Positions 38,164-47,928 are shown, counted from the first letter of the stretch. The stretch is 64,000 bases of DNA from Trichomonas vaginalis G3 (GCF_026262505.1 NC_067203.1:2976001-3040000); one strand, 5' to 3'. Numbers and translations: made by a program. The notes: generated by a model not told the origin, from the sequence alone.

Positions 38164-39855
38164 TTAAATCGTGATAGTATTGAAAATCATCATTGAAACA
38201 TTATTTTTAGTATCCCTTTCTGCTTTTTCATCTTGTTTCTTATATGATTCAATTTTATATTTCCAATACTTTTTCGTTAATTCAAAACTTGATTCTATCT
38301 CTTCCTCAGGATATTTTTCATTAGGATTAAAGTCTTTATATGCTAAAGCGTAACGAATCATTGAAGCATTCGATGATAAAGAAAGATTATGAAGCGTGTC
38401 AATTTTATAAACAAATGTTTCTTCAATAATTTTATCGATTGGGTCAATCATAATTTCAACATCTTTATTGCAATAATGAATAAAATATTCTAATCTATTC
38501 TTAAAATTTTTAGCATCATTGAGATATATTTGATAATCACTATCTGATATAGTTTCTTGGGTTAATGCTGAATAAAATGAATCTTTCGTGAATGGTTCCT
38601 CTTTATATAATTCTTCTTCGTAATTCTCCCATGTGATGAATTGATAAGGGAAAACGGATTTAACAAGTGATTTATTGTTTCCGAAATCTTGAGTGAATTG
38701 GTCTAATGTCCCACCCGCTATATAATTTCTGATGTCAATAAATCTCAATTCATATGGAACGTTTGTTTTCTTTACAATGATTTGCTTAAATTGTGAAGAT
38801 GAACCCAACATTGATTTTATTTTCCATTTTGCAGTGTTTAAATCACGAAGAATTAAATTTAAATCAAACTTTCCCGAATTAAAACCTATGATATTCACTT
38901 TATTGAATTCCTCATCTAGAAGTTCTTTAAATGCTTCCTTCTGTTTTTCATTTAATGTATGGGACAAAGTCCCCGCCGTTTGCGACTTCAATAATTCATT
39001 GTATTGACTCATATTTGATTCAACAACTAATGAACAGGTTGAAAATAAAAACTCAATCCAATCAGAAATAAAAGAATCACTCGAAGTTAAGCAAAAATTC
39101 CTCGTATATGTTTTATCGTTTAATTTAACCGTTGATGATACCATGAATGGTTTTAAGTAAGCGTTCAAAGTTGCACACTCAGAAAGTTGTAATTCTTCTT
39201 TAGTCTCTAATGTTTCGAAGTCAAAAGTAATATAATATCTTGTCGGTTTATAATATTTCTGCAAATTGTGAGCTAATAACCACTGATATATCTTCTGTTT
39301 CGTAATATGTGGTGAATATGGTTGCTGTGTCTTTTGCAACTGAACGTCTTGAATTAATCTTCCATTATTTTCTTTACATTTCTCACAATGCTTTAAAAAT
39401 CTTCTTTGGTTTTTCCTTTCTGGATCATCACGGATAGAATAAACTTCTTCTTTACAATATGGACAAACTTTATAGCCGGTGAGTGCTTCAACGTCTGTTA
39501 TTCTGTCAGCGTGAAGTTTTCCACATGGACTCTGTGTTAATAAAATATTTACTGTTTCAAATTCTGGATCTATCATTATTGATTCCACTAATGGAAAGTC
39601 TACCTTATTTATGTCCACGTCTTCTGGTTGAGGATCACAATAATAGAAATCAATATTAACATTTAACATTCTCGCTAATCTCTCACTTTCTGATGAAATG
39701 TCAAACTCTTCATATGCATCTATTGCTTCATTTAAATAGCTTCTACGAGTTTTAGGATTAGCACCATCAGGAATGTTATAGAAGCGTTTAAATAACCTTC
39801 TACCTTCTGCTCTAATTTGATTATCATTCATTTTAGCTGTTCCGTTTTTGTTCAT
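38164..39855 (-). pseudogene. PolB: PolB, 3'-5' exonuclease part (element B)
   Basis: A zinc-finger-like module CPYC...HCEKC (residues 131-160) precedes the exonuclease: Exo I YYITFDFETLE (~210), Exo II IIGFNSGKFDLNLI, Exo III YFIHYCNKDVEIM. These three motifs are the proofreading nuclease of B-family polymerases. Together with 36389-38143 it is the largest locus of element B. Confidence 0.85.
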
Positions 39856-39904
39856 TTATGTAAGAATAAAAAATTAAAAAATAAATAAAAATAAAGTTTA
39901 TTTT

Positions 39905-40639
39905 TTAAAGCCCATAAAATGAATTAAGAACACATAAATTTTTATCATCTGCGACGTGACGAATACATTTTAATTTACTCAAGAATGCGTACCCTGATAC
40001 ATTAAATCTAATTCCTGTCTTATTTAATTTCACAACTTTGAAAAGGAATGTATGAATAGCTATAAAATGATGAGAAGATGTTTTATGGGTTGCTTCCATT
40101 TTTTCTGAAATAAATGAATAAATATAATGCTTATACGTTTTCATATCTTTTATATTCTTAATAACGAATGGTATAGACCTTTCCACTTCGTCTTCCTTCG
40201 GTGCTGTTCTTTCATATGAAACATTATTGGTATCTTCAATAATGAAACCACAATCACACAAAATTTTATAGGTTCCAATGGTTTCTTTTGATATTTTATC
40301 TAATAAATCAAAAACTTTATCAACACCTGTGCATTTATTTAAATAATAATTTGTGTAAATATCATGATCTTCTTTCTTAATCGTATTAGTTGCATATGTC
40401 ACGTTTTTAAGAGCTTTTTTGAATTTTTCGGAATCTAAAGGTGGTGAAAGTAGGATACAGGGGTATTCTTCATTATCAATAAATTGTAACTTATGTTTAC
40501 GAATAAATTTAGTACCTTCTTCTGAAAGTGTTTCGTCTATTTCACCATCTAATAAATTTTGTGTTGATTCTGAGACATAATTTTTATATCTTTCTTCATG
40601 AGATTTCTGAACTTCTGATTCTGAAGCTGGGATATTCAT
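39905..40639 (-). pseudogene. PolB N-terminal extension region (element B)
   Basis: 244 residues visible. Its C-terminal end (FNVSGYAFLSKLKCIRHVADDKNLCVLNSFYG) looks like the segment just before the exonuclease in related polymerases. A charged coiled-coil stretch continues upstream to ~40850. It may hold the terminal-protein domain that primes synthesis; that is inference. Broken, about one break. Confidence 0.5.
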
Positions 40640-40814
40640 TAAACCCTCTACTTCATTTTCATTATATTTTTCAACTTCTCTTAATTCCTTAATTTTTTCA
40701 TCTATTTCATCTCTTATTTTTTTCAGTCTTTCAATTTCATTGTATTCATCATCATCTTTAATCCGTTCTTCATAATATTCAGGGAAAACATCAGGTTCTT
40801 TAGGTTTTTCTTCT

Positions 40815-41021
40815 TCAGATGTGGGATAAAAAATTTATAACATCATCTTTATTCATTTTTCCATCATAATCTAAATCATTTAACAACTCCGCGAATTTTT
40901 TACAATTTCTTAAATAATATTTATCAACTTCATAACCCACCTCCTCTAATATATCCTTTATTTCCTCGTTTGTGAATCCTAATTTTTTAACGTTGTTAGT
41001 TTTGACGCTCATTTCATACAA
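40815..41021 (-). CDS. EF-hand-like small protein
   Basis: 68 residues. The C-terminal half, KKFAELLNDLDYDGKMNKDDVINFL, has helix-loop-helix form with the loop D-L-D-Y-D-G-K-M-N-K-D-D, a close fit to the 12-residue EF-hand calcium loop. The N-terminal half is helical and may be a degenerate partner hand. The likely start is MSVKTNN (41009-41011) or MYEM just upstream. Calcium sensing is unexpected in a Maverick. Confidence 0.55.
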   Translation of the reverse strand: MYEMSVKTNNVKKLGFTNEEIKDILEEVGYEVDKYYLRNCKKFAELLNDLDYDGKMNKDDVINFLSHI

Positions 41022-41055
41022 AATAAAAAAATAAAATAATAAACATAACTAAGTT

Positions 41056-41181
41056 TTAATTTTTCGTAAGAAGTTTATTTCTAATTTCTTTTACTCGTTT
41101 ATGAGGTCTTTGATTATGACTCCATTGATTCCATTCAGGATTTAAACAATATTTAATTAATCGCGGAATATCTGACATCAT
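41056..41181 (-). CDS. Terminal-repeat small protein, right copy (41 residues)
   Basis: Same frame as 24632-24754 through the repeat (one residue different, IKY for IKH) with a different last six residues (KLLTKN) where unique sequence begins. Both copies are open. Confidence 0.45.
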   Translation of the reverse strand: MMSDIPRLIKYCLNPEWNQWSHNQRPHKRVKEIRNKLLTKN

Positions 41182-41480
41182 CTATATATAGCTTCTTTTA
41201 TAAAAGATAAAAAAATTATTTTAAAATTAATGTTAATTTTTTAATGATTTATAAATAAATATATTTTTATTTTTTATTTCATTATGTTTGGGCTGAGTGT
41301 AAATGTCTTACAATTTTGAAAATTTTTTAAATCTTGATTTATTCAAAAACGTAAGAATAAAAACCGTAAGAATCATACATTTTTTACTTCATATGTTAAA
41401 AAATGATACAAAATCGCTCGATATTGTATGAATTCTTACGTTTACAAAAAAAGTCACAAAACCCATCATATCCTACTACT
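41075..41480 (-). repeat. Right terminal inverted repeat of element B
   Basis: About 406 bp; ends ...CCTACTACT at 41480, the reverse complement of the left terminus. Differs from the left copy by one substitution and two bases in a poly-T tract. Confidence 0.95.
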
Positions 41481-41486
41481 ATCAGC
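41481..41486. repeat. Target-site duplication, right (ATCAGC)
   Basis: Exact match to 24325-24330, directly outside the right terminus of element B. Confidence 0.95.
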
Positions 41487-42403
41487 CATTCTAGGCTTGT
41501 TTTTCTTGAATCCCCAGTATTATCTTCCGGTTTGTCTATTTTTTCCGGTGCTGCAACATAAATAACAAGAAGTAATAACGTCAAGGCCGGGACATCGTAG
41601 TAAAAGAACTTGAAAATTTGGTCAATATACATGAATCTTTTTCTATTGAGATAATAAAGATTTGCAATAAAGATATTTGAATGCCCATACTCGTCTCCTA
41701 AAAGATCAAGAAGTAAACTGAGTGAAAAAAGAAATACAACTATCATCATGTTTTTTTTTGATTGATGGAATATATTATATGTATTTCCTGAGAAAATAAA
41801 AGCCATTGATAGAATTATGATTACAAAGCTATGATAAAAGTAGAAAACATAATCATCATATAAATATATTGCTGTGTATATGTTAATTATAGTTTTCGGT
41901 AACTTTTTTGTCGGGATTAAGGTGCAAATTGTTGAAATAATGATTATCAGTATACAAATATATTTCATTCCCAATGTTAATCTAATCATTAGCTTGATTT
42001 TTGGAAAGCCAAAAAAAGAAATTACAAGGACAACAACTCTAAGATATGAAATTTGGCATAAAAACCAAAAATCAAGTGGGATTTGTTTTAGTTTCTAAAC
42101 TTGTGTTGTGTGAAGGAAAGAAGATGCATAAGTTGGTATAAATTCCAGGAAATAATAAAAAGTTAAAAAGAAAAGTGCTGTAGCACAGAAGCTTATTTGC
42201 ATTTTCATTAACTCATTCTCGAGACGTCTGTTTTGCCGAAAGTATTTAATCATCAAGTAAAAGAAGGGAAGGCAAACAATAATTTTTATGATAAGAGCAG
42301 AATAGATAACAGCATTATGGCATTGAAATAATAAGGTTGATGGGTTGCATGGATTAATATCTGTTACCAAATCTGTTTGGATAACAGAGGGATAATGAAA
42401 CAT
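41481..42403 (-). pseudogene. Host seven-span membrane protein gene, hit by element B
   Basis: Starts MFHYPSVIQTDLV (42403). About seven hydrophobic spans are visible (for example AVIYSALIIKIIVCLPFFYLM, FCATALFFLTFYYFL, KYICILIIIISTICTLI, FYHSFVIIILSMAFIF, VVFLFSLSLLLDLL, VPALTLLLLVIYVAA) and a cytosolic-looking tail ends SLEWLI. There is one in-frame TAG at 42095-42097; the frame continues unchanged on both sides, so this is a young pseudogene or a sequencing error. Element B inserted exactly before the stop: across the 6-bp duplication the uninterrupted host frame ends at TAA 24321-24323. Receptor-like topology; family not recognised. Confidence 0.6.
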
Positions 42404-42440
42404 TAATGTTTATCAATTAATAAATTTCAATACTTTGTGA

Positions 42441-43061
42441 ATTCTGACATGTGTCATTGAAATAGAAACTCATGAAACAATCACAAAGTTCAAACCAGAA
42501 AATTCCATTGAAGCGCTCACAGAAGAATTCATTATTTCAATTATTTCCTGGTACAAGTACAACACAACTTCATGGATGCAAGATCTTTACAGAGTCTTTC
42601 CTGGTGCCATTATCCAATTCACCAAACGTGAACTCCTCATCGAACTCAAATCAGATTGGCTCTGGACAGATCAGCTCGTAGTTGCTTACAACAAAATTCG
42701 TGAATATGACGAAGATTGCAACAAACAATGTCAAAAGACATTACAGGAATACGAGATCAAAAGGTTTGAAGATCCAAGTGATCTGACATTTGGACAAGAA
42801 GTCTTTTACATTGATGATGATGAATACTCAGTTCATAAGGGAATCTTATCATCATTTGATAACCTCTACACAATTCATCACTCCCTCTTCTATGAAGTAT
42901 TCAAGACAAACAATTGGAAAATCATTCTTCCAGCAAATGACATCCAGAACAAATCCATCTGGATCAGACAAGAGAAACTCCGTGAAGCAACAAGAAGGAA
43001 GTATGAACGTGCACGTCTCTCACTCATTGAAGAAGAAAAGAAAGAAGAAATGGATAAATAA
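42441..43061 (+). CDS. Unknown protein, possibly host, 5' end unclear
   Basis: A frame open from 42441 with the first ATG at 42576 (162 residues from there). Codon use is richer in C-ending codons than in elements B and C, like host genes. The C-terminal part is LTFGQEVFYIDDDEYSVHKG..., then a Lys/Arg/Glu-rich helix ending KKEEMDK. Coding-like sequence upstream of the ATG (ITKFKPENSIEALTEEFIISIISWY) suggests the true start is lost or further upstream. No family recognised. Confidence 0.45.
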   Translation: MLTCVIEIETHETITKFKPENSIEALTEEFIISIISWYKYNTTSWMQDLYRVFPGAIIQFTKRELLIELKSDWLWTDQLVVAYNKIREYDEDCNKQCQKTLQEYEIKRFEDPSDLTFGQEVFYIDDDEYSVHKGILSSFDNLYTIHHSLFYEVFKTNNWKIILPANDIQNKSIWIRQEKLREATRRKYERARLSLIEEEKKEEMDK

Positions 43062-43126
43062 GTTCCTCAAAACTTAATTTTATTATATTATTCTTGTAGT
43101 TGTTATAGGAATAAAAATATATTTTA
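43062..43126. other. Junction of host-like DNA and element C
   Basis: AT-rich, no gene. The change from host-like codon use to Maverick genes happens here, but no terminal repeat or duplication is visible, so element C seems to be truncated on the left. Confidence 0.3.
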
Positions 43127-43282
43127 TTAAATTTCCTTAGGTTTTTCTTCAGTTTCTAATATAGAGTTATCAGGAGGAGGTTGGTAAATTGGATCAGGGA
43201 GTTTTTTATATTGCCTACGGATTATAGGTTGAAGTTGATTTGAAACTGTATGAATTCGTCGAATATGCCAAAACTTTCTCAT
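43127..43282 (-). CDS. Small Maverick protein, 51 residues
   Basis: MRKFWHIRRIHTVSNQLQ, then YKKLPDPIYQPPPDN and an acidic end ETEEKPKEI. Complete frame with a T-rich leader (TTTAAAATTTTTATTCTTATTAAAAAATG in outline). Similar in size and design to 5144-5296: basic with a tryptophan, then proline-rich. Confidence 0.45.
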   Translation of the reverse strand: MRKFWHIRRIHTVSNQLQPIIRRQYKKLPDPIYQPPPDNSILETEEKPKEI

Positions 43283-43392
43283 TTTTTAATAAGAATAAAA
43301 ATTTTAAACATGTATGAAGAAGAAGAATTTTATGAGAAACCAATATTATATCTCCAGAAGAACAATATGATTGTTTCATTGATAGATGTATA

Positions 43393-44151
43393 ATGAATAA
43401 CCTGAATTTAAATAAAGGTTCTTTGGAAAGAGAAGTTTTGCAAAAGATACCCAGAACTGATTCATATTATAATGCAATCACAGCTGCAATAGGAAAACAA
43501 TTCAAAGGAAAAACACTTGCAATAATTAAGGAAATCATTAAAATTTCACAAAATGACCCATATTGTCATATGTTGATTTATATAAATAGATCTGGAACTC
43601 CTTCTGATTCAACATTTGAATCCCTAAAGACATTAATAAATGTACCAATTGTATATAAATCGCATGATGAAGCAGAAGAATACATACATGAAATACTGTT
43701 ATTTAAAGAATTGTATAACAAAGTGAAAGCAGAGAATTTAGAAGATAAAATTGTGGACAATCAAATGATGGAAATGTTTGAGAAATTAAATATTTCAGAT
43801 TATTCAAAGGATTTCTTACATACATTGATTTTTCTTGATGACGTGGTTAAGTCCTCATTAATTGAAAAACCTAATTCAAAATTTAATCAATGGTTGACAC
43901 AATGCCGACATATTCAATGTAGTTTCTTCTTAGCTGTCCAATTCTTTAAAGCATTAAGTACAAATATCAAATCAAACATTAGTACATTATTTATATTTTC
44001 AGGATTCAGTAGGCAACAATTAAACGTAATGTTATATCAAGTGAATTTACCTATGACAATAAATAAATTATATTATCAATATCAACAATTAGGTGAACAT
44101 GGGAAATTAATCGTCGATTTGGTTAAAGGAAATATCAAGTTCGTTAATTAA
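43393..44151 (+). CDS. ATP: Packaging ATPase (element C)
   Basis: 252 residues. P-loop AAIGKQFKGKT, Walker B TLIFLDDVV, sensor region LTQCRHIQCSFFLAVQFFKAL, then a C-terminal FSGFSRQQLNVML...LPMTINKLYYQY helix pair and a final strand. Same family as 27955-28781 and more distantly 57319-58206. The frame may begin further upstream (~43311). P-loop NTPases of this type package DNA into Maverick and NCLDV capsids. Confidence 0.8.
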   Translation: MNNLNLNKGSLEREVLQKIPRTDSYYNAITAAIGKQFKGKTLAIIKEIIKISQNDPYCHMLIYINRSGTPSDSTFESLKTLINVPIVYKSHDEAEEYIHEILLFKELYNKVKAENLEDKIVDNQMMEMFEKLNISDYSKDFLHTLIFLDDVVKSSLIEKPNSKFNQWLTQCRHIQCSFFLAVQFFKALSTNIKSNISTLFIFSGFSRQQLNVMLYQVNLPMTINKLYYQYQQLGEHGKLIVDLVKGNIKFVN

Positions 44152-44179
44152 TATATTTTATTTTTTTATTACAGACAAA

Positions 44180-45157
44180 ATGACATTGACATTGGATCAA
44201 GCTACACAACCGTTGAATATCATTCAGCAACAAAGAGCAAGACCACAACACGCGAATTTTAGAATGAACTTCGAACCATTTGAGAAAACAGAAATGAATC
44301 CAGGTGAAGTTCCAGAAAGTTCGAAAGCATATCCCCAACAACAAACATATGATAGATATTTCAGGTTTGAAAAAGGTGCTGATGATTTAGTTAATATTGC
44401 AGCCGGTCTTCATAAAGGATTTGCCCGCGTTGATGATGCAATTACATTACCAGAAGCGCAGGCATATGCAAAGAAACATGGTAAGAACTGGCAAGCTCAC
44501 GAATTAGATATTACAGGACCAAACGGACTTCCAGATGGAATTAAGGAAGTTTTCATCACTGACTCCAAAGGTAATTTGAAAGTAATTAATGGATGGAGAT
44601 TAACTGACGGTGACTATGCTGAAAGAAAAGCATATCATACAGTTATTCCAGAACCTGTTGATAGAGCAGAAGAAGGAAACTCTTTTGTTGATTTCAAGAA
44701 GACTTACTTTAGAGTTGCTGATGATGAAAATGGAAATCAAACAGTTTATATAGCAAGACCAGAAGGTAAAGGACCAGCAAATCAATTTTATATAGGACCT
44801 AAAATGGGTGGATATACACTAATTGCACCAGATGGAACACAGCACATAATTGAACCAGGTGCTTACGGAATACAACCACCAGCAAATACTGCAACACTTG
44901 CTCCAGCGAATTCCACAGCTACAGTAAATTCCACAACAAATCAAAATAGTCTACGAACACCATTAACGAGACATTTTGGAAAACCAAATCAAAATAGACG
45001 AACAGCTCAACCACCTCAACCAACTAACACAGTTACAATAAATCCAGATGATCTAAATACTTTGGTGAATAATAACATGGATCAAGATTTACAGAATACA
45101 ATGCGCGGTGCATTCAACAGACCCCAACGCACATTAGATTATAATGAATTGATTTAA
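44180..45157 (+). CDS. Maverick structural protein, 325 residues
   Basis: Intact homologue of 28822-29730. The N-terminal ~45 residues are polar; ~50-225 are strand-rich with G-P-N-G and D-G/N-G turns (ITGPNGLPDGIKEVFITD, YIGPKMGGYTLIAPDG); the C-terminal third is Thr/Asn/Pro/Gln-rich linker ending TLDYNELI. Lies between ATPase and CCG genes in both elements, a conserved trio. The repeated beta-hairpin look fits a virion surface or cement protein (inference). Confidence 0.55.
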   Translation: MTLTLDQATQPLNIIQQQRARPQHANFRMNFEPFEKTEMNPGEVPESSKAYPQQQTYDRYFRFEKGADDLVNIAAGLHKGFARVDDAITLPEAQAYAKKHGKNWQAHELDITGPNGLPDGIKEVFITDSKGNLKVINGWRLTDGDYAERKAYHTVIPEPVDRAEEGNSFVDFKKTYFRVADDENGNQTVYIARPEGKGPANQFYIGPKMGGYTLIAPDGTQHIIEPGAYGIQPPANTATLAPANSTATVNSTTNQNSLRTPLTRHFGKPNQNRRTAQPPQPTNTVTINPDDLNTLVNNNMDQDLQNTMRGAFNRPQRTLDYNELI

Positions 45158-45176
45158 TTAATTAATTTTTTTATCA

Positions 45177-45824
45177 ATGATTAAAAACATGAGGCATAGA
45201 CCAATTACAAGTTCAGCAAAAGGAGAAGTAACATTTGGATACAGTGTTAACCAGGACAAAAGTAAAATATTACAGAATGTTCAAGTTAATGTAAATTCAT
45301 GTGATACAGAACCGAAACCAAAACCTTCAGAATTTAGTACAAGAGAACTTCCAACAGAAGCGACACCAGCCGATGATGGAATTCAAGTTGTTTATGGACC
45401 ACCGAAAGTTTATGAACCAGTTGCTACTGATGATAAAATTACAACAGAACTTATGCATATTTATCGTGACATGTTAATTAGCAATAGTGGTAATATAATG
45501 AATTTAATAGATGACTCAGGAAAAATAATTTTACCACATGATAGTTTAATTCATGTAATAAGTGTTTTGTGCGGGGTTTTTGATGATAAAATTAAGATTC
45601 AGTATTTCTTAGACGAAGAAGTCAATTGCTGTGGAGCATTAGCAACAAAAATAAATCCAATAAAAGAAATTTCAGCAATTAAAGTTAATAAAAATGGTGT
45701 CATTAATGATTTGAATTTAACTTATAATGACATCTATAATTTAATTGTTGATAAATATAAGATTTCATTAGAAAAGTTTTATTTGAGTGCGGGACAAATT
45801 TGCCAAGTGTCACCCTTTCAATAA
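45177..45824 (+). CDS. CCG-motif Maverick protein (element C)
   Basis: 215 residues, with KGEVTFGYSVNQDKSKILQNVQVNV at the N terminus, then a variable linker, then the conserved unit: YRDMLISNSGNIMNLIDDSG, FLDEEVNCCGALA, YNDIYNLIVDKYKISLEKFY. The last ~12 codons are supplied by the MITE inserted at 45785. Confidence 0.6.
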   Translation: MIKNMRHRPITSSAKGEVTFGYSVNQDKSKILQNVQVNVNSCDTEPKPKPSEFSTRELPTEATPADDGIQVVYGPPKVYEPVATDDKITTELMHIYRDMLISNSGNIMNLIDDSGKIILPHDSLIHVISVLCGVFDDKIKIQYFLDEEVNCCGALATKINPIKEISAIKVNKNGVINDLNLTYNDIYNLIVDKYKISLEKFYLSAGQICQVSPFQ

Positions 45825-46434
45825 CCTTAAATTACGCTTTTCTATTTTTAAAAATAACCTTAAATTATATTTGAAGAAATTATGTCTATGATATATGTTT
45901 TATGCTAGAATCTTGGAGTTTTCATGCACTACACAAGAGCTCCAAGGTTCCTAGAGTGAATGCTCAATAGCAATTATAGAGATGTACCTTTTCAAAATGA
46001 CTTTTACTGATTAAATTTAATCAATAGAAGACATTTTGAAAAGGTACCTCTACAATTAGATATACAAGAGATTCAAAGCTTCATTTCAGATAGATTTGAA
46101 ACTTTGAAACTCTTGGTAGATTTTGAGTGAATGCTGACAATCATCTTTGAGAAGGTTTTCTTTAAGAAAACCTTCTCAAAGAGGTTTCTCAGGAGCCCTG
46201 AGGCTCCCTTTCGTAATGATTGGGAGCCTTGGGGATCCTGAGACGAAGAATGGCTTCGCCGAATCTTTGATCAGCAGAGGCCAAATGAAAAGGCCTCTGC
46301 TGATGGATTCTCAGGAGCCCTGAGGCTCCCTTTCGTAATGATTGGGAGCCTTGGGGCTCCTACAGCAGAGTATCGCTCCGCTCCATTAATTTTTTTTAAA
46401 AAAAAGTGCCGTGCGGCAAATTTGTCCTGTTCCC
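45785..46434. mobile_element. MULE-like MITE with nested hairpins (650 bp)
   Basis: The ends share an inverted GGACAAATTTGCC core about 7 bp in from each tip; the flanks carry a 9-bp duplication GTTTTATTT (45776-45784 and 46435-46443), the length made by Mutator-type transposases. No coding capacity. Internal structure: long hairpins at about 45976-46053, 46144-46180 and 46270-46304, and a 53-bp direct repeat (46185 and 46309) with its own GAGCC/GGCTC dyads. It inserted between the convergent 3' ends of two Maverick genes. Confidence 0.8.
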
Positions 46435-46441
46435 GTTTTAT

Positions 46442-47131
46442 TTAATTCGAATATTCTAATTGTAAAATAATAAAGAATTTATATTTATTTTTGATCACAG
46501 GTCTTTTAATAGTTCCTTTTGTAAATTTGAAGGTATATTTGTGAAATGTTTCTTGATTATCTTCTTCGTCAACATCATATTCTTTTAATAAATGATACAT
46601 GATGAAGTTCCAACTATTTCCTGGAAAGTTCAATTCATTTGGCTTTTCAAATGAATGTTTTATAGTTTGATGATTGAGATCAGGAAAAACAGTAATATTT
46701 TTGATAATATAATCTTTATCTGTTTCAAGTGTAAGGATATAATTTTTCTCATCAAATAAACGAATTTCACCAGTTTCTTCAATTCTTTTTCCACTTTTCA
46801 TTTCTTTTGTTTCTGGATCAATATACTGATAGGTAATTTCATTAACAGGTTCTTGTAATAACATTTCTTTGTTTAAGTTTTTTCCAGCAACAGTTTTAAA
46901 CTTGAATTCCAAGAATTCCATTTGTTGCTTAATTGGAAAGACAAGAGTATCTTGCATATTGAAATCCATATTTGCTAAGCATACAAAATTTTTGTTTTTA
47001 CTTTCTGGAATATTTGAAAATAATTGAATTTCTTCAGATGGTTTTGTATATTTTGAATTCTCTTCTAAAACACCTGTTTCTTTATTCTTTCCAAAACGTT
47101 CAGTTTCTTTTAGAAATTTCACATCTATCAC
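46442..47131 (-). pseudogene. Jelly-roll candidate ('FPVINK-RLP-EF' family), element C copy 1
   Basis: 229 residues visible in the main frame; the family N-terminal block (YFPIVNQLRIRLPPEFIS) lies just upstream to ~47220. Strand-rich, with MEFLEFKFKTVAGKN, then a C-terminal FKFTKGTIKRPVIKNKYKFFIILQLEY strand pair like minor capsid endings. Broken, about one break. Confidence 0.45.
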
Positions 47132-47242
47132 TTTTATTTGTTTATATTTCGCCGAAATGAATTCAGGTGGTAATCTGATTCTTAATTGATTGACAATCGG
47201 AAAATACTTTTTTGCATTTTTACAGAAATAAAAATATTTGTT

Positions 47243-47842
47243 TCATTCATCATCTGACCCATTAAATTCCTCAAACGACATTTCAGTAACGTTTCCTCCT
47301 CCATTTTCATCTTCTTCTGCTTTCTTTTCTTCATCCTCTTTTGGTATTTCTATTTTGGGTTTATTTGGTTTAATAGGACTTGAAATGAGATTATCGAAAT
47401 CAGTTACCTCATCATTTATTTCTTCTTCTTCAACGTTTGGGTTTTGATTATTTTGTTGTGAGTTCTCACTTATATAACTCTTTGATACATCATCAACTAA
47501 TTGACTGAATTCAAGCGACGATTTACTTAATTCTTCAAGTGATGGATCAACAAAATGTGTATCACCAAGGTTTTCAAGCCAATATTGCAAAAGTTCATAA
47601 AATGTTGGGATTGGATTTGAATCGGAAACCCATGTTATATCATCCCATTCTAATTCTAAAAGAAGATAAAATTGTTCAAATTTGGTTTGATCTGTTTTTT
47701 GGGGCTGTGGAAATAAGTAATTATTATAACTTTCTTTTTGGTGAAAACGCAACAAATAATAATCTTTATCATCTCCGATAAATCTGTATGTTATATGTAA
47801 AAGATTCGGGTCAAAAATGTTAGTTTTTGTGTATTCGTCCAA
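47243..47842 (-). CDS. Maverick virion protein candidate with acidic tail, 199 residues
   Basis: The first ~120 residues are globular (ITYRFIGDDKDYYLLRFHQ, FYLLLELEWDDITW). The tail from ~130 is very acidic and disordered, ending MSFEEFNGSDDE. Coding-like sequence upstream joins it to the region before 47929, so the gene may be a decayed longer one. Function unknown. Confidence 0.4.
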   Translation of the reverse strand: MDEYTKTNIFDPNLLHITYRFIGDDKDYYLLRFHQKESYNNYLFPQPQKTDQTKFEQFYLLLELEWDDITWVSDSNPIPTFYELLQYWLENLGDTHFVDPSLEELSKSSLEFSQLVDDVSKSYISENSQQNNQNPNVEEEEINDEVTDFDNLISSPIKPNKPKIEIPKEDEEKKAEEDENGGGNVTEMSFEEFNGSDDE

Positions 47843-47928
47843 CTTTGAATGCTCAGCATGAATAAAACCATAATCTAATAAACCCTTAGGGGATATTCCT
47901 AATGTATATGTATGAAGCCAGATTTCGT

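Larger units (their letters stand above)
24331..41480. mobile_element. Complete Maverick/Polinton, element B (17,150 bp)
   Basis: Both ends are defined by ~407-bp terminal inverted repeats starting AGTAGTAGGATATGATGGG and by 6-bp ATCAGC duplications. Parts in order: terminal small gene, SSB-like gene, two amphipathic proteins, MCP, ATPase, a structural gene, CCG gene, jelly-roll candidate, minor capsid (with a mariner inside), fibre, integrase, PolB, EF-hand gene, terminal small gene. The two terminal repeats differ by about one substitution and a poly-T length change, so the insertion is young, although several genes are broken (roughly ten breaks in all). Confidence 0.95.

Noticed and set aside
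42441-43061. Integrase C-terminal part of element C
   Set aside because: The FGQEVFYIDDDE segment looked SH3-like, but no integrase core lies nearby and codon use is host-like.
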